Part shown: positions 19,391 to 28,856 of the stretch, piece by piece
Layout: each line of letters begins with the position of its first letter
How positions within the stretch are numbered: position 1 is the first letter of the stretch
Origin: Cladosporium sp. IMV 00045
Lineage: Eukaryota; Ascomycota; Dothideomycetes; Cladosporiales; Cladosporiaceae
NCBI GenBank assembly: GCA_001931905.2
Contig: MSJI02000480.1
Location: forward strand, 1-37,499
Direction of reading: 5' to 3'
DNA: 37,499 bases
Translations under genes and position numbers: made by a program
The notes under the pieces: generated by a model
What the model was told of the DNA's origin: nothing
Seen by the model: only the letters and a program-made list of their open reading frames with translations
The model's database searches: none

Positions 19391-19941
19391 GTGAAAGGCC
19401 CAAACGTGAGAGCAGCCCTGCAACCCTCCGACATCGTCCTCCTGAAAGACCTCGTCTTCAACCAACACGCCACCGCAAAAGCCATCGCTACCCGTTTCCG
19501 CGTCGATATCACCAACGCGCGGCGCTGGTGTCGCAACCTGAAAGTCTTCGGCGAACCCTACCCGCCTGCCGTGCTGAGGCGTGGGAGGCCGCCTTTGCTT
19601 ATGGCGGAGCAGGATGAGGTGAGCTCAATTTCGTGTTTCGTGAGGTGGTGCTTGGATGACTGAATATGGGTGTTGATGCCGTGAGTACCTAGGTTCTGCT
19701 TCTGTATCTCGAAGAGCAGCTGGCGGCTTATTTGACGGAGACTACGTATTTCCTGGCCGAGAGGTTTGATGTTGCCATTTCGGAGTCGGCGGTCAGCAAG
19801 CATCTTAAGAAACTGAACTGTTCGCGCGGAGTGGCTCGGGCGAAGAAGAAGGCCGAGTTGCAACGTGATGAGGAGCAGGACGGTCAAGATACGACGCGGC
19901 CTCGAAGTGATGATGATGGGAAAGTCACGGAGAAGGTGTGA
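19391..19941 (+). CDS. Transposase-derived helix-turn-helix DNA-binding protein (start uncertain), two exons
   Basis: Exon 1 ends at 19618 (donor GTGAGC) and exon 2 starts at 19693 (acceptor CTAG), a 74-nt intron in phase 0. The protein has a first helix-turn-helix (LQPSDIVLLKDLVFNQHATA, AKAIATRFRVDITNARRWCR), a linker RRGRPPLLM, and a second winged-helix-like part (LAAYLTETTYFLAERFDVAI, SESAVSKHLKKLNCSR). This two-HTH order with an RGRP linker is the N-terminal DNA-binding half of Tc1/mariner-type transposases. No DDE/DDD catalytic domain follows; the frame ends in a charged Glu/Asp/Lys tail. There is no in-frame ATG at the 5' end of this exon (the frame is open back to 19262), so a short upstream exon is likely. 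It may be a domesticated DNA-binding factor. Confidence 0.6.
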
Positions 19942-20243
19942 GAAAGACCAAAGTTTGATTTTTCTCAATGCTACGTAAGAACTATCAGATGCGACAAAGC
20001 ATGTGTAAAAATGGCCGACGACGAAACAACAACACAAAAGACCGTACCAAAGCGCCGAACAGCGAGCAAAGCAGAGAACGTCCCAGACCTTCAAGAACAG
20101 CAACAGGAAAGGAGAGGGGGAAGGGGGGAAACGCCAAACAACGCAACGCAACAAGCAACATCTTCAATTCCGACAGCCATGGGTGACGACCAATGTCATC
20201 GAGCCTCCTGCGAGGGACGAGGGATCATGATGGTTGCATGTCC

Positions 20244-21362
20244 TTACAAGAAGAGCATGTAGCCGGCGAGAAGGGCACCGACGACGGGCATGGGCTTGGC
20301 GAGCGCCGCGCCGCTGCTGTTGATGATCGACTCGGTGGGCCAGGCGGTGGGCACGGTGACGTTGCTGGTTGGCTTGTTGCTGGTGGTCGATGGCTTGGTT
20401 GGCGAGGCGGAGCTGGTGCCGTTGGAAGTGGGAGTGACGGCATCGGCGGTCGAGGAGGAAACGTGAGTGCTGGACCGGGTTGACTGGGCAGCAGAGGTCA
20501 GGACCGAGGAAGTCGTCGGCTGAGCAGAGGTCATGCGGGTGCTGGTGGCTGAAGACTGCGCGGGAGTGGTGGGCCTGGCCGAAGAGGTGGTGTTCCTCAC
20601 TGGCTGGATGGTCTGGGTGGTGCTGGTCCAGATGGTCGAGGTCGAGCGGCACGTCGGGCAAGGGATGGTCGCGTTCCTCGGGGGCACGAAGGTGGAAGTC
20701 TTGCTGGTGGTGCAGGCAGAGGTGACGGGCTTTTTGCTGGAGCTGCACGGGGTGGTGGGCTTCACTGGGATCGAGCTTGGCTTCCAAACGGTGGTGCAAG
20801 AAGTGGTGGCCGGCTTCCAAGTGGTGCTCATGCTGACGGGACGAGGAGTGGTCGACGACTTTGAGCAAGAAGTGGTGGAAGACTTCTTGCTTGAAGTGGT
20901 GCACGGCTTGCTGGAAGAAGAAGTCGTGCACGGCTTTGAGGACGAAGGAGTCCACGGCTTGCTCGAGGTGGTCGAGCACGGCTTGCTTGACGTTGAGGAC
21001 TTGGAGCACGGCTTGCTGGTGATATTTGGCTTGGCCGGAGGAGTCCACGGCTTGCTGGAGGTTTTGGCGGAGCAAGTGGAGGTTGAGCGGGTTGAAGTCG
21101 TGTATGTCCAAGTCGTGCAACTGGTCGTCACCTTGGGCTTGCCAGCCGCCATGGTAGATTGCACCTGGCAGTGCTTGGAGGTGGTCGTGGCCGGGTGGAT
21201 GTGTACCTCGATTTCACCATCGATGCTGGGCCATGCTGCGTGATCAGGAATGGCAGCAGCTGAGAGGTGTGGTCAGTAAAGGACAGTCAAAGGATTGGAA
21301 AGACTGGAAGACTCACTGGAAACCAGGCCTGTGGCGGCGAGAAGGTACAAGAAGGTCCTCAT
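20244..21362 (-). CDS. GPI-anchored Ser/Thr-rich cell-surface protein with Lys-Pro-Cys/Trp repeats
   Basis: Exon 1 is 21362-21317 and exon 2 is 21259-20244; the 57-nt intron is GT-AG and the joined frame gives 353 residues. MRTFLYLLAATGLVS is a signal peptide, and the mature start is AAIPDHAAWPSIDGEIEVHI. The middle is a Ser/Thr/Pro-rich stalk with irregular SKPC and SKPW repeats (at least six between about 20890 and 21075) and many other Cys and Lys. The C-terminus, SSGAALAKPMPVVGALLAGY followed by MLFL, has a small-residue omega site, a spacer and a hydrophobic tail, as required for a GPI anchor. The role is probably cell-wall structure or adhesion, with heavy O-glycosylation (family knowledge). 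Sequence this biased evolves fast, so orthology cannot be judged. A long antisense frame is a by-product of composition. Confidence 0.8.
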
Positions 21363-22114
21363 GGTGAATTTCGTCGGGGTGATATGGATATGCTGTTAGA
21401 ATACCGTTGGGGATGGTTGTCGATGGAAGATGTCGCGTTGAGCTGTTGAACGTTGTGGAGGAGAAGAGAAGAAGAGGAAGGAGAGGAAGAGGAAGAGTTT
21501 AACTGTTTTGATCATGGCGGTGGTATCCTATGGCAATCGCGTTGTCGAGGTGGTTGCTCTAGAGGGGTTGGAAGGAGTTATGGTGGTGGAAGGGAAGGAG
21601 AATGCGGTATGTCGTCCGCGCTGTCAGCAAAGCAGCAGAACAGAGACGAGATGACGTTGATGAGGTAAGCCAGCAGCAAGTGATGAAGTGAGGTCTGAAT
21701 CTGGACCTCTTCACGAGCATACAATATCTGTTGACACCTCACTCTCATCTCATTCATCTCAAATCAGTTGCACGCGTGCCCGGTAGATCCCGAGGCGAGG
21801 TGTGCGCCTTCCGCCTTCCGTTTGTGCTCCGTTTGTTGTTGTTGCCGTTGCACCTCCCATGCAGGCACGCGTGACTTCCTCTTTGCACAAACACAGCCGC
21901 GTCGTCCTCTCAACAAAAAACACAAAATCATCACCCCACCCTCTTTCCCTCTTTCCTTCTTTCCCACAACACCATCACACTCGTTCATCCTCTCACCACA
22001 CTCTCGTTTTACCCCGTGCAGGCAATCCAGCGGCAGTCTACTCCTGCACGCCCTTGCTCATATCCTCACTTCCAACTCATTTCCCACACCATCACTGCAA
22101 AACGCCGAGTCATC
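21363..22114. promoter_or_regulatory. Divergent promoter region between two GPI-protein genes
   Basis: This 752-bp region separates two outward-facing wall-protein genes and carries both promoters. The part near 21440-21520 is GA-rich, and the part before 22115 is pyrimidine-rich with many CTTTC/TCAC runs, as in leaders of highly expressed fungal genes. No specific operator is claimed. Confidence 0.45.
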
Positions 22115-23826
22115 ATGCGTTCGATCACCTCCTCCACCGCCGTCGCCGCCTTCATGGCGAGCATGGCGATCATCTCGAGCGCGCAGAGCGACAGCGCTGG
22201 TATGTATACTCGCAACTAACGGGCATGTTCTGCATTGACATGCTCGCCAGCTGTCGTTACCAGCACCTCTACAGAGGTTGACTTCTTCCCAGCTGCCTCG
22301 ACTTCCACCGTCTACACCACCACCGAGGTCACCATCTACAGCTGTGGCCCTGGCATCAGCAATTGCCCGGTCAGCACTATGACTGTTCCCGTTTCAACTA
22401 CCGTCTGCCCAGTCACCGCCACCTCTTCCTCCACGACCGTCGTCACGGCCCCGGCTGGCCCCGACTCGGGCTCCTCTTCCTCTCAGCCCATTCTGCCACC
22501 TGCTCCGAATAGCAGCCAGACTGGTGGCGGAGCTGGCGTGCCCGCTCCCTCTCCTTCGTCGAGCACCGGTGTTCAGCCTGTCGGGGGCACCTCTGGCTCT
22601 CAGACCGGTGGTAATCCGGGTGCAACCGAAGGTTCTCCTGTCAATGTGGGAGGTCCATCTGCTGGTTCTCCAAGCCCTGCTTCTTCGAGCACTGACCTAG
22701 GTGCCCCAGCGGCTCCGGTGCCGAGCAGTAGTGACGGCCACGGTCCGCTTGGAAGCTACACTGGTACAACTGCTAGCCAGTCTTCCGGTTCTTCTGCACC
22801 CACTTCGGCCACCGGTGGCAGCAACGGCACTCCGGCATCCAGCCCAGCCATCGGCTCGCCAGGCTCTTCGTCCCCTGCATCTGCAAACCCTGCTCAGGCT
22901 TCGAGCCCATCGACGTCTCTTCCCGTCGCTAGCCCCACAGCTGCTCCAAACAACCCAACTGGCGGTGGCACCAGTCCCGCCTCTTCCCCTGCTCCTTCTG
23001 GTACGTCCGGAGGTGCAAGCAGCCCAGCCTCTCCAGCTTCTGGCACTGCATCGAGTTCTGCATCGCCCGTCGGACAGACTTCCAGCCAGCCCAGCCTCGG
23101 CCATGGCTCTCCATCTAGCCCTGCTGTGCCAGTCAACGGCCCGACTTCTGCTACCAACGCAGGTGGCTCGCCTCTTTCTTCCACTGAAGGCAGACCGGCA
23201 GGTCTCAGCACCAGTAATAGTGGACCAGCTCCTGTTCCCGCAGCCACGGGTCCGTCTTCCTACACTGGCATGGGCTCACGTTCCCCAATTGCCGGCACTG
23301 AGGGTACTTCGACCAGCCGCTCGACCATCACGTCCTTCTTGACGAGCCAGATCACGGTTCCCGGTTCCCAACTTACTTCGACCATCACCATCTCGTCGGC
23401 CTCAGGCTCCTCTTCACTTTCAGGTGTTGCCAATGTAAGTTTACTCAAATGTTCTTTGAAAAGAATCTCACTGACATTCCACAGAACGCAATTGGCCTGT
23501 CCAGTACTTCTTCTGGTCCTGCAGGAGGCCCCGCTGCCAGCTCTACCTCGACTGGCATCAGCTTTTCTCCACCAGCGGCCACTCCCAATCCGGCCCAGAA
23601 CTCACCTCCCACCTACGGCAGTACGAGCAGCAGTGTCGCTGACGCCGCTGGAGCTGCCGGCACTGGTGTTGGATCTCCCGGCCAGCCACAGGGTGGCAAT
23701 GGCACTTACGGTGCACCAACCGCTCAGGTCTCTCCTTTCCTCGGTGGCGCGGCTGATGCTGGATACGATGCGGGCATGTTGCTCTGCTTCTGCATCGCTG
23801 TCGTCAGCGCTGTCGTGCTTATCTAA
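22115..23826 (+). CDS. GPI-anchored Ser/Gly/Pro-rich cell-wall protein, three exons
   Basis: Exons are 22115-22199, 22251-23434 and 23485-23826; the introns (51 and 50 nt) are GT-AG and the product has 536 residues. Its N-terminal signal peptide is MRSITSSTAVAAFMASMAII, with SSAQ after it. A short conserved N-terminal module follows: TSTVYTTTEVTIYSCGPGIS, NCPVSTMTVPVSTTVCPVTA, with three Cys. This module recurs in fungal wall proteins. The rest is a long Ser/Pro/Gly/Ala/Thr stalk, probably O-glycosylated, ending GAADAGYDAGMLLCFCIAVV and SAVVLI, a plausible GPI signal. Reading through the second donor would give a different, basic C-terminus without an anchor. It is divergent from the GPI gene at 20244-21362. 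A structural or adhesive wall role is inferred. Confidence 0.8.
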
Positions 23827-24717
23827 GCACGCGATTGCTCTTGGTGTCATGAGCCTTGAGTCAGCCCTGACTCGCCGGCAGCAAGTGTTTACCAACTCGT
23901 CGGCTGATCGCCTTTCACAACTCTAGAAGCATGTGCTAGGAATGCAGCTTTACGTTTGATGTATGAGTAGTCATGATGCGCTTTGCTTTTCCAGTCAGAG
24001 AAACCCCACAGAGTTTCCAAGATGTACAATAGCAAGACCATAGCCATAACAGTGCAAAGGCAACAAAATCGGAATACCTTTGCTCCCAATCATCTTTGCC
24101 TCCAGTGCACATCGAAGTCCTTGCCTTGCCTTGTCTTGCCTTATCTTCTTGAACTTCGGCTCTTACGCGTACCCGGTTTCACAATCAGATCCAACCCGAT
24201 GGCGAGCATATTCGTCTTCACTTGAGTCACTCTAAAAAGATTGTGATCGGTCACCGGTGATGCGAATATTGGATGCTGTCGTGCAAAAGGCGGGCAAGCT
24301 CGCAACTCTGCACTGATCACCCAATGGCATTGCGGGCCACGACAAAACCTGGGGCGAGCACGTCAACCTTGCTTCTTCTCACCTCACCCTCGACTAGAAG
24401 CACGCAATATGGCCTATCTCGCTCGCCAGCGCCCATGTAGAAGTGATTGCACGGCGTATATGACCGTCTATGTGCGCATCAAGATGGATGAGTGCCGGCA
24501 TCGCCTCTCGGGACAAGTGTTTAGCGTTCATTCCCGTTCTTGCAGTTATTATTAAAGCCTCGTCTCCCGCCTCTCACAATGGATCCTCTTTTGCTATATT
24601 CAATCTCTTTGACTCTCTATCAAACCCTTCGATCAGCTGAAGAAAATCGATTCTGGCATATTTGGTCGAACATCTCAATCAAACATCTGAAATCCAAGAT
24701 CCATTCATTGGTCGAAG
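23827..24717. other. Intergenic, no gene seen
   Basis: About 890 bp. It contains a short CCTTG/CTTGC pentamer run near 24119-24150. Frames here are short and without motifs. The 3' end is the leader of the dioxygenase gene. Confidence 0.5.
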
Positions 24718-25979
24718 ATGGCGCTCGATCGTGTCGACTCGCCTACTGAGGCACCCCTCTTCTCATACGACAAGCCTTCACCAGAAATCTTCCCCGATGG
24801 CATCAAGACCAGCGGACAAACCGATCCCAACTACGATCAAATCAAGCCTTACGAAGCCTTCCCCAAAGAGATCACCGGCAGGACGGTGTGGAAGGCTGAG
24901 GACTACAAGGACAACCCTGAGCTTTGGAAGCATCGTTTCACCGAGGAGGAGGTGAAGGAATTGAGTGACACTGCCGATGCTTTCATCGCTTCTGGCACTC
25001 CCATGACGGGTATCACCAAGGTAAGCTACAAACCTGCGGACTCCCGAGGAGGAAGGCAACGTCCCTAACACATGTACCACAGGCCAAGTTCCCTCTGCCC
25101 GGTCTTGAGAAGTTCCTCGACAACCTTCGCGACGACATCATCAACGGCAAAGGCTTTCTCCTCTTCAAAGGTCTCCCCGTCACAGAATGGGGCAACCACA
25201 AGTCCGCCGTCGCCTACATGGGTCTAGGCACCTACCTAGGGTACTTCGTCAGCCAGAACGGCTTCGGCCACGTTCTCGGCCACGTCAAGGATGTCGGCGC
25301 CGACCCCACCCAAATCGACAAAGTGCGCATCTACCGCACACGCGCGCGCCAATTCTTCCACGCCGACGACAGCGACATCGTCGGCCTGCTGTGCATCGCC
25401 CGCGCCCTCGAAGGCGGCGAGTCGGACATCGTCTCCTCCCACCACGTCTGGAACACCCTCCAGCGCGAGCACCCCGACGTCGCCGAAACTCTGACCCAGC
25501 CAATCTGGTACTTCGACCGCAAGGGCGAGGTCTCCGCCGGCCAGCAACCCTACACCCGCCAACCCATCTTCTACAAGGAAACCGGCCCCGACTCCTCCTC
25601 CCGCGTCTACTGCAAATGGGACCCTTACTACGTGCACTCCCTCTCCCGCTTCAGCGATGCAGGCGTCATCCCGCCCCTCAGCGAAGCGCAGCAGAAAGCT
25701 GCGCGCGTGCTGGAGGAGACCTGCATGCGCCTGTCGCTGCACATGGTCCTCGAGGTCGGCGACATTCAGTTCGTCACCAACTCGCACGTCTTGCACTCGC
25801 GCACCGCTTACACGGATTACGAGCCCCCTGCGCCGAGAAGGCATTTGATGAGGTTGTGGCTGGCTACGCCGGAGACGGAGGGAGGGTGGAAGCTGCCTTT
25901 TGCTGATTCGAAGCACAAGAAGAGAGGGGGTGTGCAGCTTGATGATACGAGGCCGAGGGCGCCGCTGGATGCTGAGTAA
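24718..25979 (+). CDS. TauD/TfdA-family Fe(II)/2-oxoglutarate dioxygenase, two exons
   Basis: Exon 1 is 24718-25020 and exon 2 is 25083-25979; the 62-nt intron is GT-AG and the product has 399 residues. Conserved fungal TauD features are WKAEDYKDNPELWKHRFTEE, GKGFLLFKGLPV, the facial-triad start FFHADDSD (His194, Asp196), the distal His in VLHSRTAYTDY (His339), and RRHLMRLWL with the 2-oxoglutarate-binding Arg358. All iron and cosubstrate ligands are present. Such enzymes hydroxylate a small molecule with release of succinate and CO2. In fungi, members act on taurine or other sulfonates, on secondary metabolites, or are unassigned. No sulfonate transporter or biosynthetic gene is adjacent, so the substrate cannot be inferred. 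No signal peptide, so it is probably cytosolic. Confidence 0.9.
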
Positions 25980-26528
25980 AGGGTGTTGATGTCTTTCCTC
26001 TCCTCATGGATCACGGTCCCCTTTTGGGTTTGGCAATTTGTTCTTGGTTTGTTATTTTAGCGTCATGTATACTCCTTTCTCTATCCTAGGCCGCGCACAC
26101 AAAGCAGGGCGGGCAAAATGAACTATTCAATGATAATATCTCGATTCCTTGCTTTCTCAAAATCCCTCTCAACATGTTGGATCGCTTCCAATCCAGTATT
26201 CAAAAAGTTTCTGCAGGTTTGAGCCCTCGCATCCTCCTACCAGTGGAAACGCTTGGTCGCACGCCAACCGTCCCACCTTGCGATGATGATGATGATGATG
26301 GTGAGTATACGAATTTATTGATAGGAAGCTGCACAGAATCGCGCAGGTGAATTTGCCTTTCCACCATTGGGGAGATGGTAAGTGAACAAACAGAGGGATA
26401 AAGAGAAAGAAACAAGCTTGCTACTGGGTATTATAGATACATGCGCATTGCCCACATCCCTTTGCCATTCAACTTCCTCGTTGCTTCCAGCACCTCACAC
26501 CACGCCATATCTTCCATCTTTACCCACA
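25980..26528. other. Intergenic between convergent genes, with a GAT microsatellite
   Basis: It holds the 3' ends of the dioxygenase gene and MON1. A (GAT)6 run lies at 26282-26300. No gene is supported. Confidence 0.5.
26282..26300. repeat. GAT trinucleotide microsatellite
   Basis: About six perfect GAT units in non-coding sequence. Confidence 0.8.
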
Positions 26529-28553
26529 TCAAAACACCGCCCCGCCAATAATGAAAACCCGCTCCTCCTCCCTCCTCATCCACTGCACCACCCTATTCGC
26601 CGCCGCCGAAACCGGCCCCCTCGCCGACCCCGGCGCAGCAACACAATACAATTCAAAGACAGGCGTAATCCACGCCAACGCCGTCGCCTCACGACTCACC
26701 GCATGCAGCACTTTCAAATGACAGGACCTTGCGTGCGCCGACTCGTGCAGCTGCGCGTACAGCGTCATGAGCTTCCGCCGCGCCGCCGGGGACGAGAAGT
26801 GCGGCGACCACGACGGCATGGTGAATTGCACGTTGCCCCGCGATTTGTACAGGAAGTGGCGCAGGGGGTTGCCGGGGGGCAGGATGCTGGCGCAACTTGG
26901 CCGGCCGGCATGCATGGCGGCGGAGAGGGCGGGGAGGATTTGGGATTGCGACAGGGAGGTTATGAGGGAGTCGCGCATGGTGCGCAGCGGGTAGAAGGCG
27001 TCTTTGTTGGGGGAGATGAGCACGATGGCTAGGTCGTCGGAGGTGGCGGGGGTGGGCGTTGTTGGTTGTGAGGGGGGGTAGGGAGGGTGGTCGGTTGTTG
27101 ATGTGGCGGTGGTGGGAGAGGAGGCGACGGCCGCGGCTTCCGAGGGCGAGAGGAAGCTGACGTACATGTAGAGAAAGCCGGTGTTGTTGAAGCCAGGCAG
27201 GCAGATGGGGATCCAGTTCTCGCCTCCACCTGCTTTGACGCTGCCGGCTTCAAAGAGCATGTTGAAGATGAGATGGAGGTCGCCTGGGTGTAGGGAGTGC
27301 TTTTTGGGTCTTACGACACTGACGAGACGGCCGGCTGCGACGATGAGGCCGTACAAGAGGTCGGGAGAGCGCACTTTGAGGAGTGTGTCGTTTATCGTGC
27401 GACGGTGCGTCTTGCGTAGCCGGAGGCACTCTAGCGAAGAGAGGAGTGTGGAGGGCGAGCCGCGGGTGAAGCCATCGGAAAGACCGTCAAGAAGGACATC
27501 AGTGCCTTGCAAAGGTCGTCTGAGATCAGTCGAAGGTCTGTTTGAGAATATCTTCTCCAGGCTCGGCAGTGACAGAGTCGACAAGATCTGCATGTATAAG
27601 GACTCGAGCTGATTTCGCAGCTGCGCCTCGCTTTCGCCCATTTTACTGACCGCCACGAAGTTTAGCGGCCCTTTTGATAGCATGACAAAGCGAGTGTCGC
27701 CGGCCGTGAACGTCTTGAGTGGATCATCAGCTCCTTGATAGAATGATATGAGCGTTTGTGCAACACCAATGTAGTGGCCGGCAAGCTGGTCGTCGCCATG
27801 CCGGCTGTACACTGGCTTTCCCGAGGCCGACAAAATGAAGAAGTGTTTGAGTTTGGACCTCCACTGCTCGAGTAGCACTCCTTCGTTGGAGCCATTGGCC
27901 GCCCGCGGCTCAAGGTCTTCAAATTCGTAGGTGATCCTTTCGCTCAGAGGATCCTCAAAGGTTTCGTCCAATTGGAGAGGATCGTCAATTTCTAGCTGTG
28001 TGCTGAGCGCTTTCCACGCCGGAGATGGCTCGTCGCCGAGCATGCTCACATTGTCATAGGGCACGTCAAGAGTGGGTGCATAGCTTCGGGTGCTGGCAGA
28101 ATCGTCCGTTTCGCTGTTGTTCACGAATCGACCGAAGCGAGAGACACTTCGCTTCTGGGAAGGGTCCCGACTGGTTGGTGATGGCCTCAGGCTAGCATTG
28201 TCTCCTCGACTTTGCATTTGAATGTCTGTCAAAGATAATGCAGTTGTCGCCTGAGACTGCAATTGCGGTCTGGATGTCCGTTTTGGTAGGCGCAGGCTGC
28301 CCATATCAGCTGTTGTTGGCCGGTCGTCGAGGAGATCCAGATTTGCAGGTCGCGGAGGCAAAGGCGGCGGCGTCATTTCTCTAGACTGTTCCATGTCTGT
28401 CTCTATGCCCTCGTCACCTCGAACCTCGGGCTCGTCCGTGTTTTTCGTAGAAGCGACATCCTCAGGGCGTGATTCATCCATGTTCGGTGGCGAATGCTGG
28501 TGGCTTTCTCTGCTCTTGCCTGCAGCCCCATCGGTCCCGTCATGACTTGACAT
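26529..28553 (-). CDS. MON1: Vacuolar fusion protein Mon1 (Rab7/Ypt7 GEF subunit)
   Basis: A single-exon protein of 674 residues from the ATG at 28553 (MSSHDGTDGAAG); the longer open frame upstream has no ATG. The first 250 residues are hydrophilic, Ser/Pro-rich and probably disordered, with PPPLPPRPANL. The conserved core starts at WRSKLKHFFILSASGKPVYS (longin domain 1), with FTAGDTRFVMLSKGPLNFVA, QLESLYMQILSTLSLPSLEK, a middle part GLIVAAGRLVSVVRPKKHSL and GENWIPICLPGFNNTGFLYM, and a C-terminal longin-like third domain ending ERVFIIGGAVF. Mon1 and Ccz1 form the exchange factor that activates Rab7/Ypt7 on late endosomes, autophagosomes and vacuoles. Length and order fit the family. CCZ1 is not in this window. 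A Thr/Pro-rich insert of about 35 residues interrupts the C-terminal half after YVSFLSPSEAA. Confidence 0.95.
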   Translation of the reverse strand: MSSHDGTDGAAGKSRESHQHSPPNMDESRPEDVASTKNTDEPEVRGDEGIETDMEQSREMTPPPLPPRPANLDLLDDRPTTADMGSLRLPKRTSRPQLQSQATTALSLTDIQMQSRGDNASLRPSPTSRDPSQKRSVSRFGRFVNNSETDDSASTRSYAPTLDVPYDNVSMLGDEPSPAWKALSTQLEIDDPLQLDETFEDPLSERITYEFEDLEPRAANGSNEGVLLEQWRSKLKHFFILSASGKPVYSRHGDDQLAGHYIGVAQTLISFYQGADDPLKTFTAGDTRFVMLSKGPLNFVAVSKMGESEAQLRNQLESLYMQILSTLSLPSLEKIFSNRPSTDLRRPLQGTDVLLDGLSDGFTRGSPSTLLSSLECLRLRKTHRRTINDTLLKVRSPDLLYGLIVAAGRLVSVVRPKKHSLHPGDLHLIFNMLFEAGSVKAGGGENWIPICLPGFNNTGFLYMYVSFLSPSEAAAVASSPTTATSTTDHPPYPPSQPTTPTPATSDDLAIVLISPNKDAFYPLRTMRDSLITSLSQSQILPALSAAMHAGRPSCASILPPGNPLRHFLYKSRGNVQFTMPSWSPHFSSPAARRKLMTLYAQLHESAHARSCHLKVLHAVSREATALAWITPVFELYCVAAPGSARGPVSAAANRVVQWMRREEERVFIIGGAVF

Positions 28554-28856
28554 TTGCCCGAAATGGCAGCATCGAGCGATTGACCTCGTGGGTGATGCAG
28601 ATACGGTGATGATTGTGTATGTCGCATTGAAGTCTTCAAGGATGATGATGCACTGAGCAGCGCGACCGTTGGTTCTCCACGCCAAGTCTCGTCATGAGAT
28701 TGGTCCAGGCAGGCAGCGCGAATCAAGCAAGGTGTTGCCTCACGGACTCTCTCCTTGTTTCTAAAACAACCATTTCTCACGCATTATATCGGATCGCGAG
28801 ATGCGGTAAACCCATTTCACCTCCCGTCGGAGGCGTAACAAAATCGAACATTCACC
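28554..28856. promoter_or_regulatory. Compact divergent promoter of MON1 and DOP1
   Basis: Only 303 bp separate the two start codons, so the promoters overlap or share elements. No TATA box or specific site stands out. Confidence 0.5.

Noticed and set aside
20164..21243. Long open frames on both strands across the GPI-protein gene (318 codons in another minus-strand frame, 236 codons on the plus strand)
   Set aside because: They mirror the repetitive Ser/Thr/Lys codons of the real gene; their His/Gln- or Val/Glu-rich products match no family and lack splice or start support, whereas the chosen frame has a signal peptide and a GPI tail.
25236..25916. Minus-strand 226-codon frame antisense to the dioxygenase
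   Set aside because: High GC at third positions leaves the reverse frame open; the plus frame has the full iron-binding triad.
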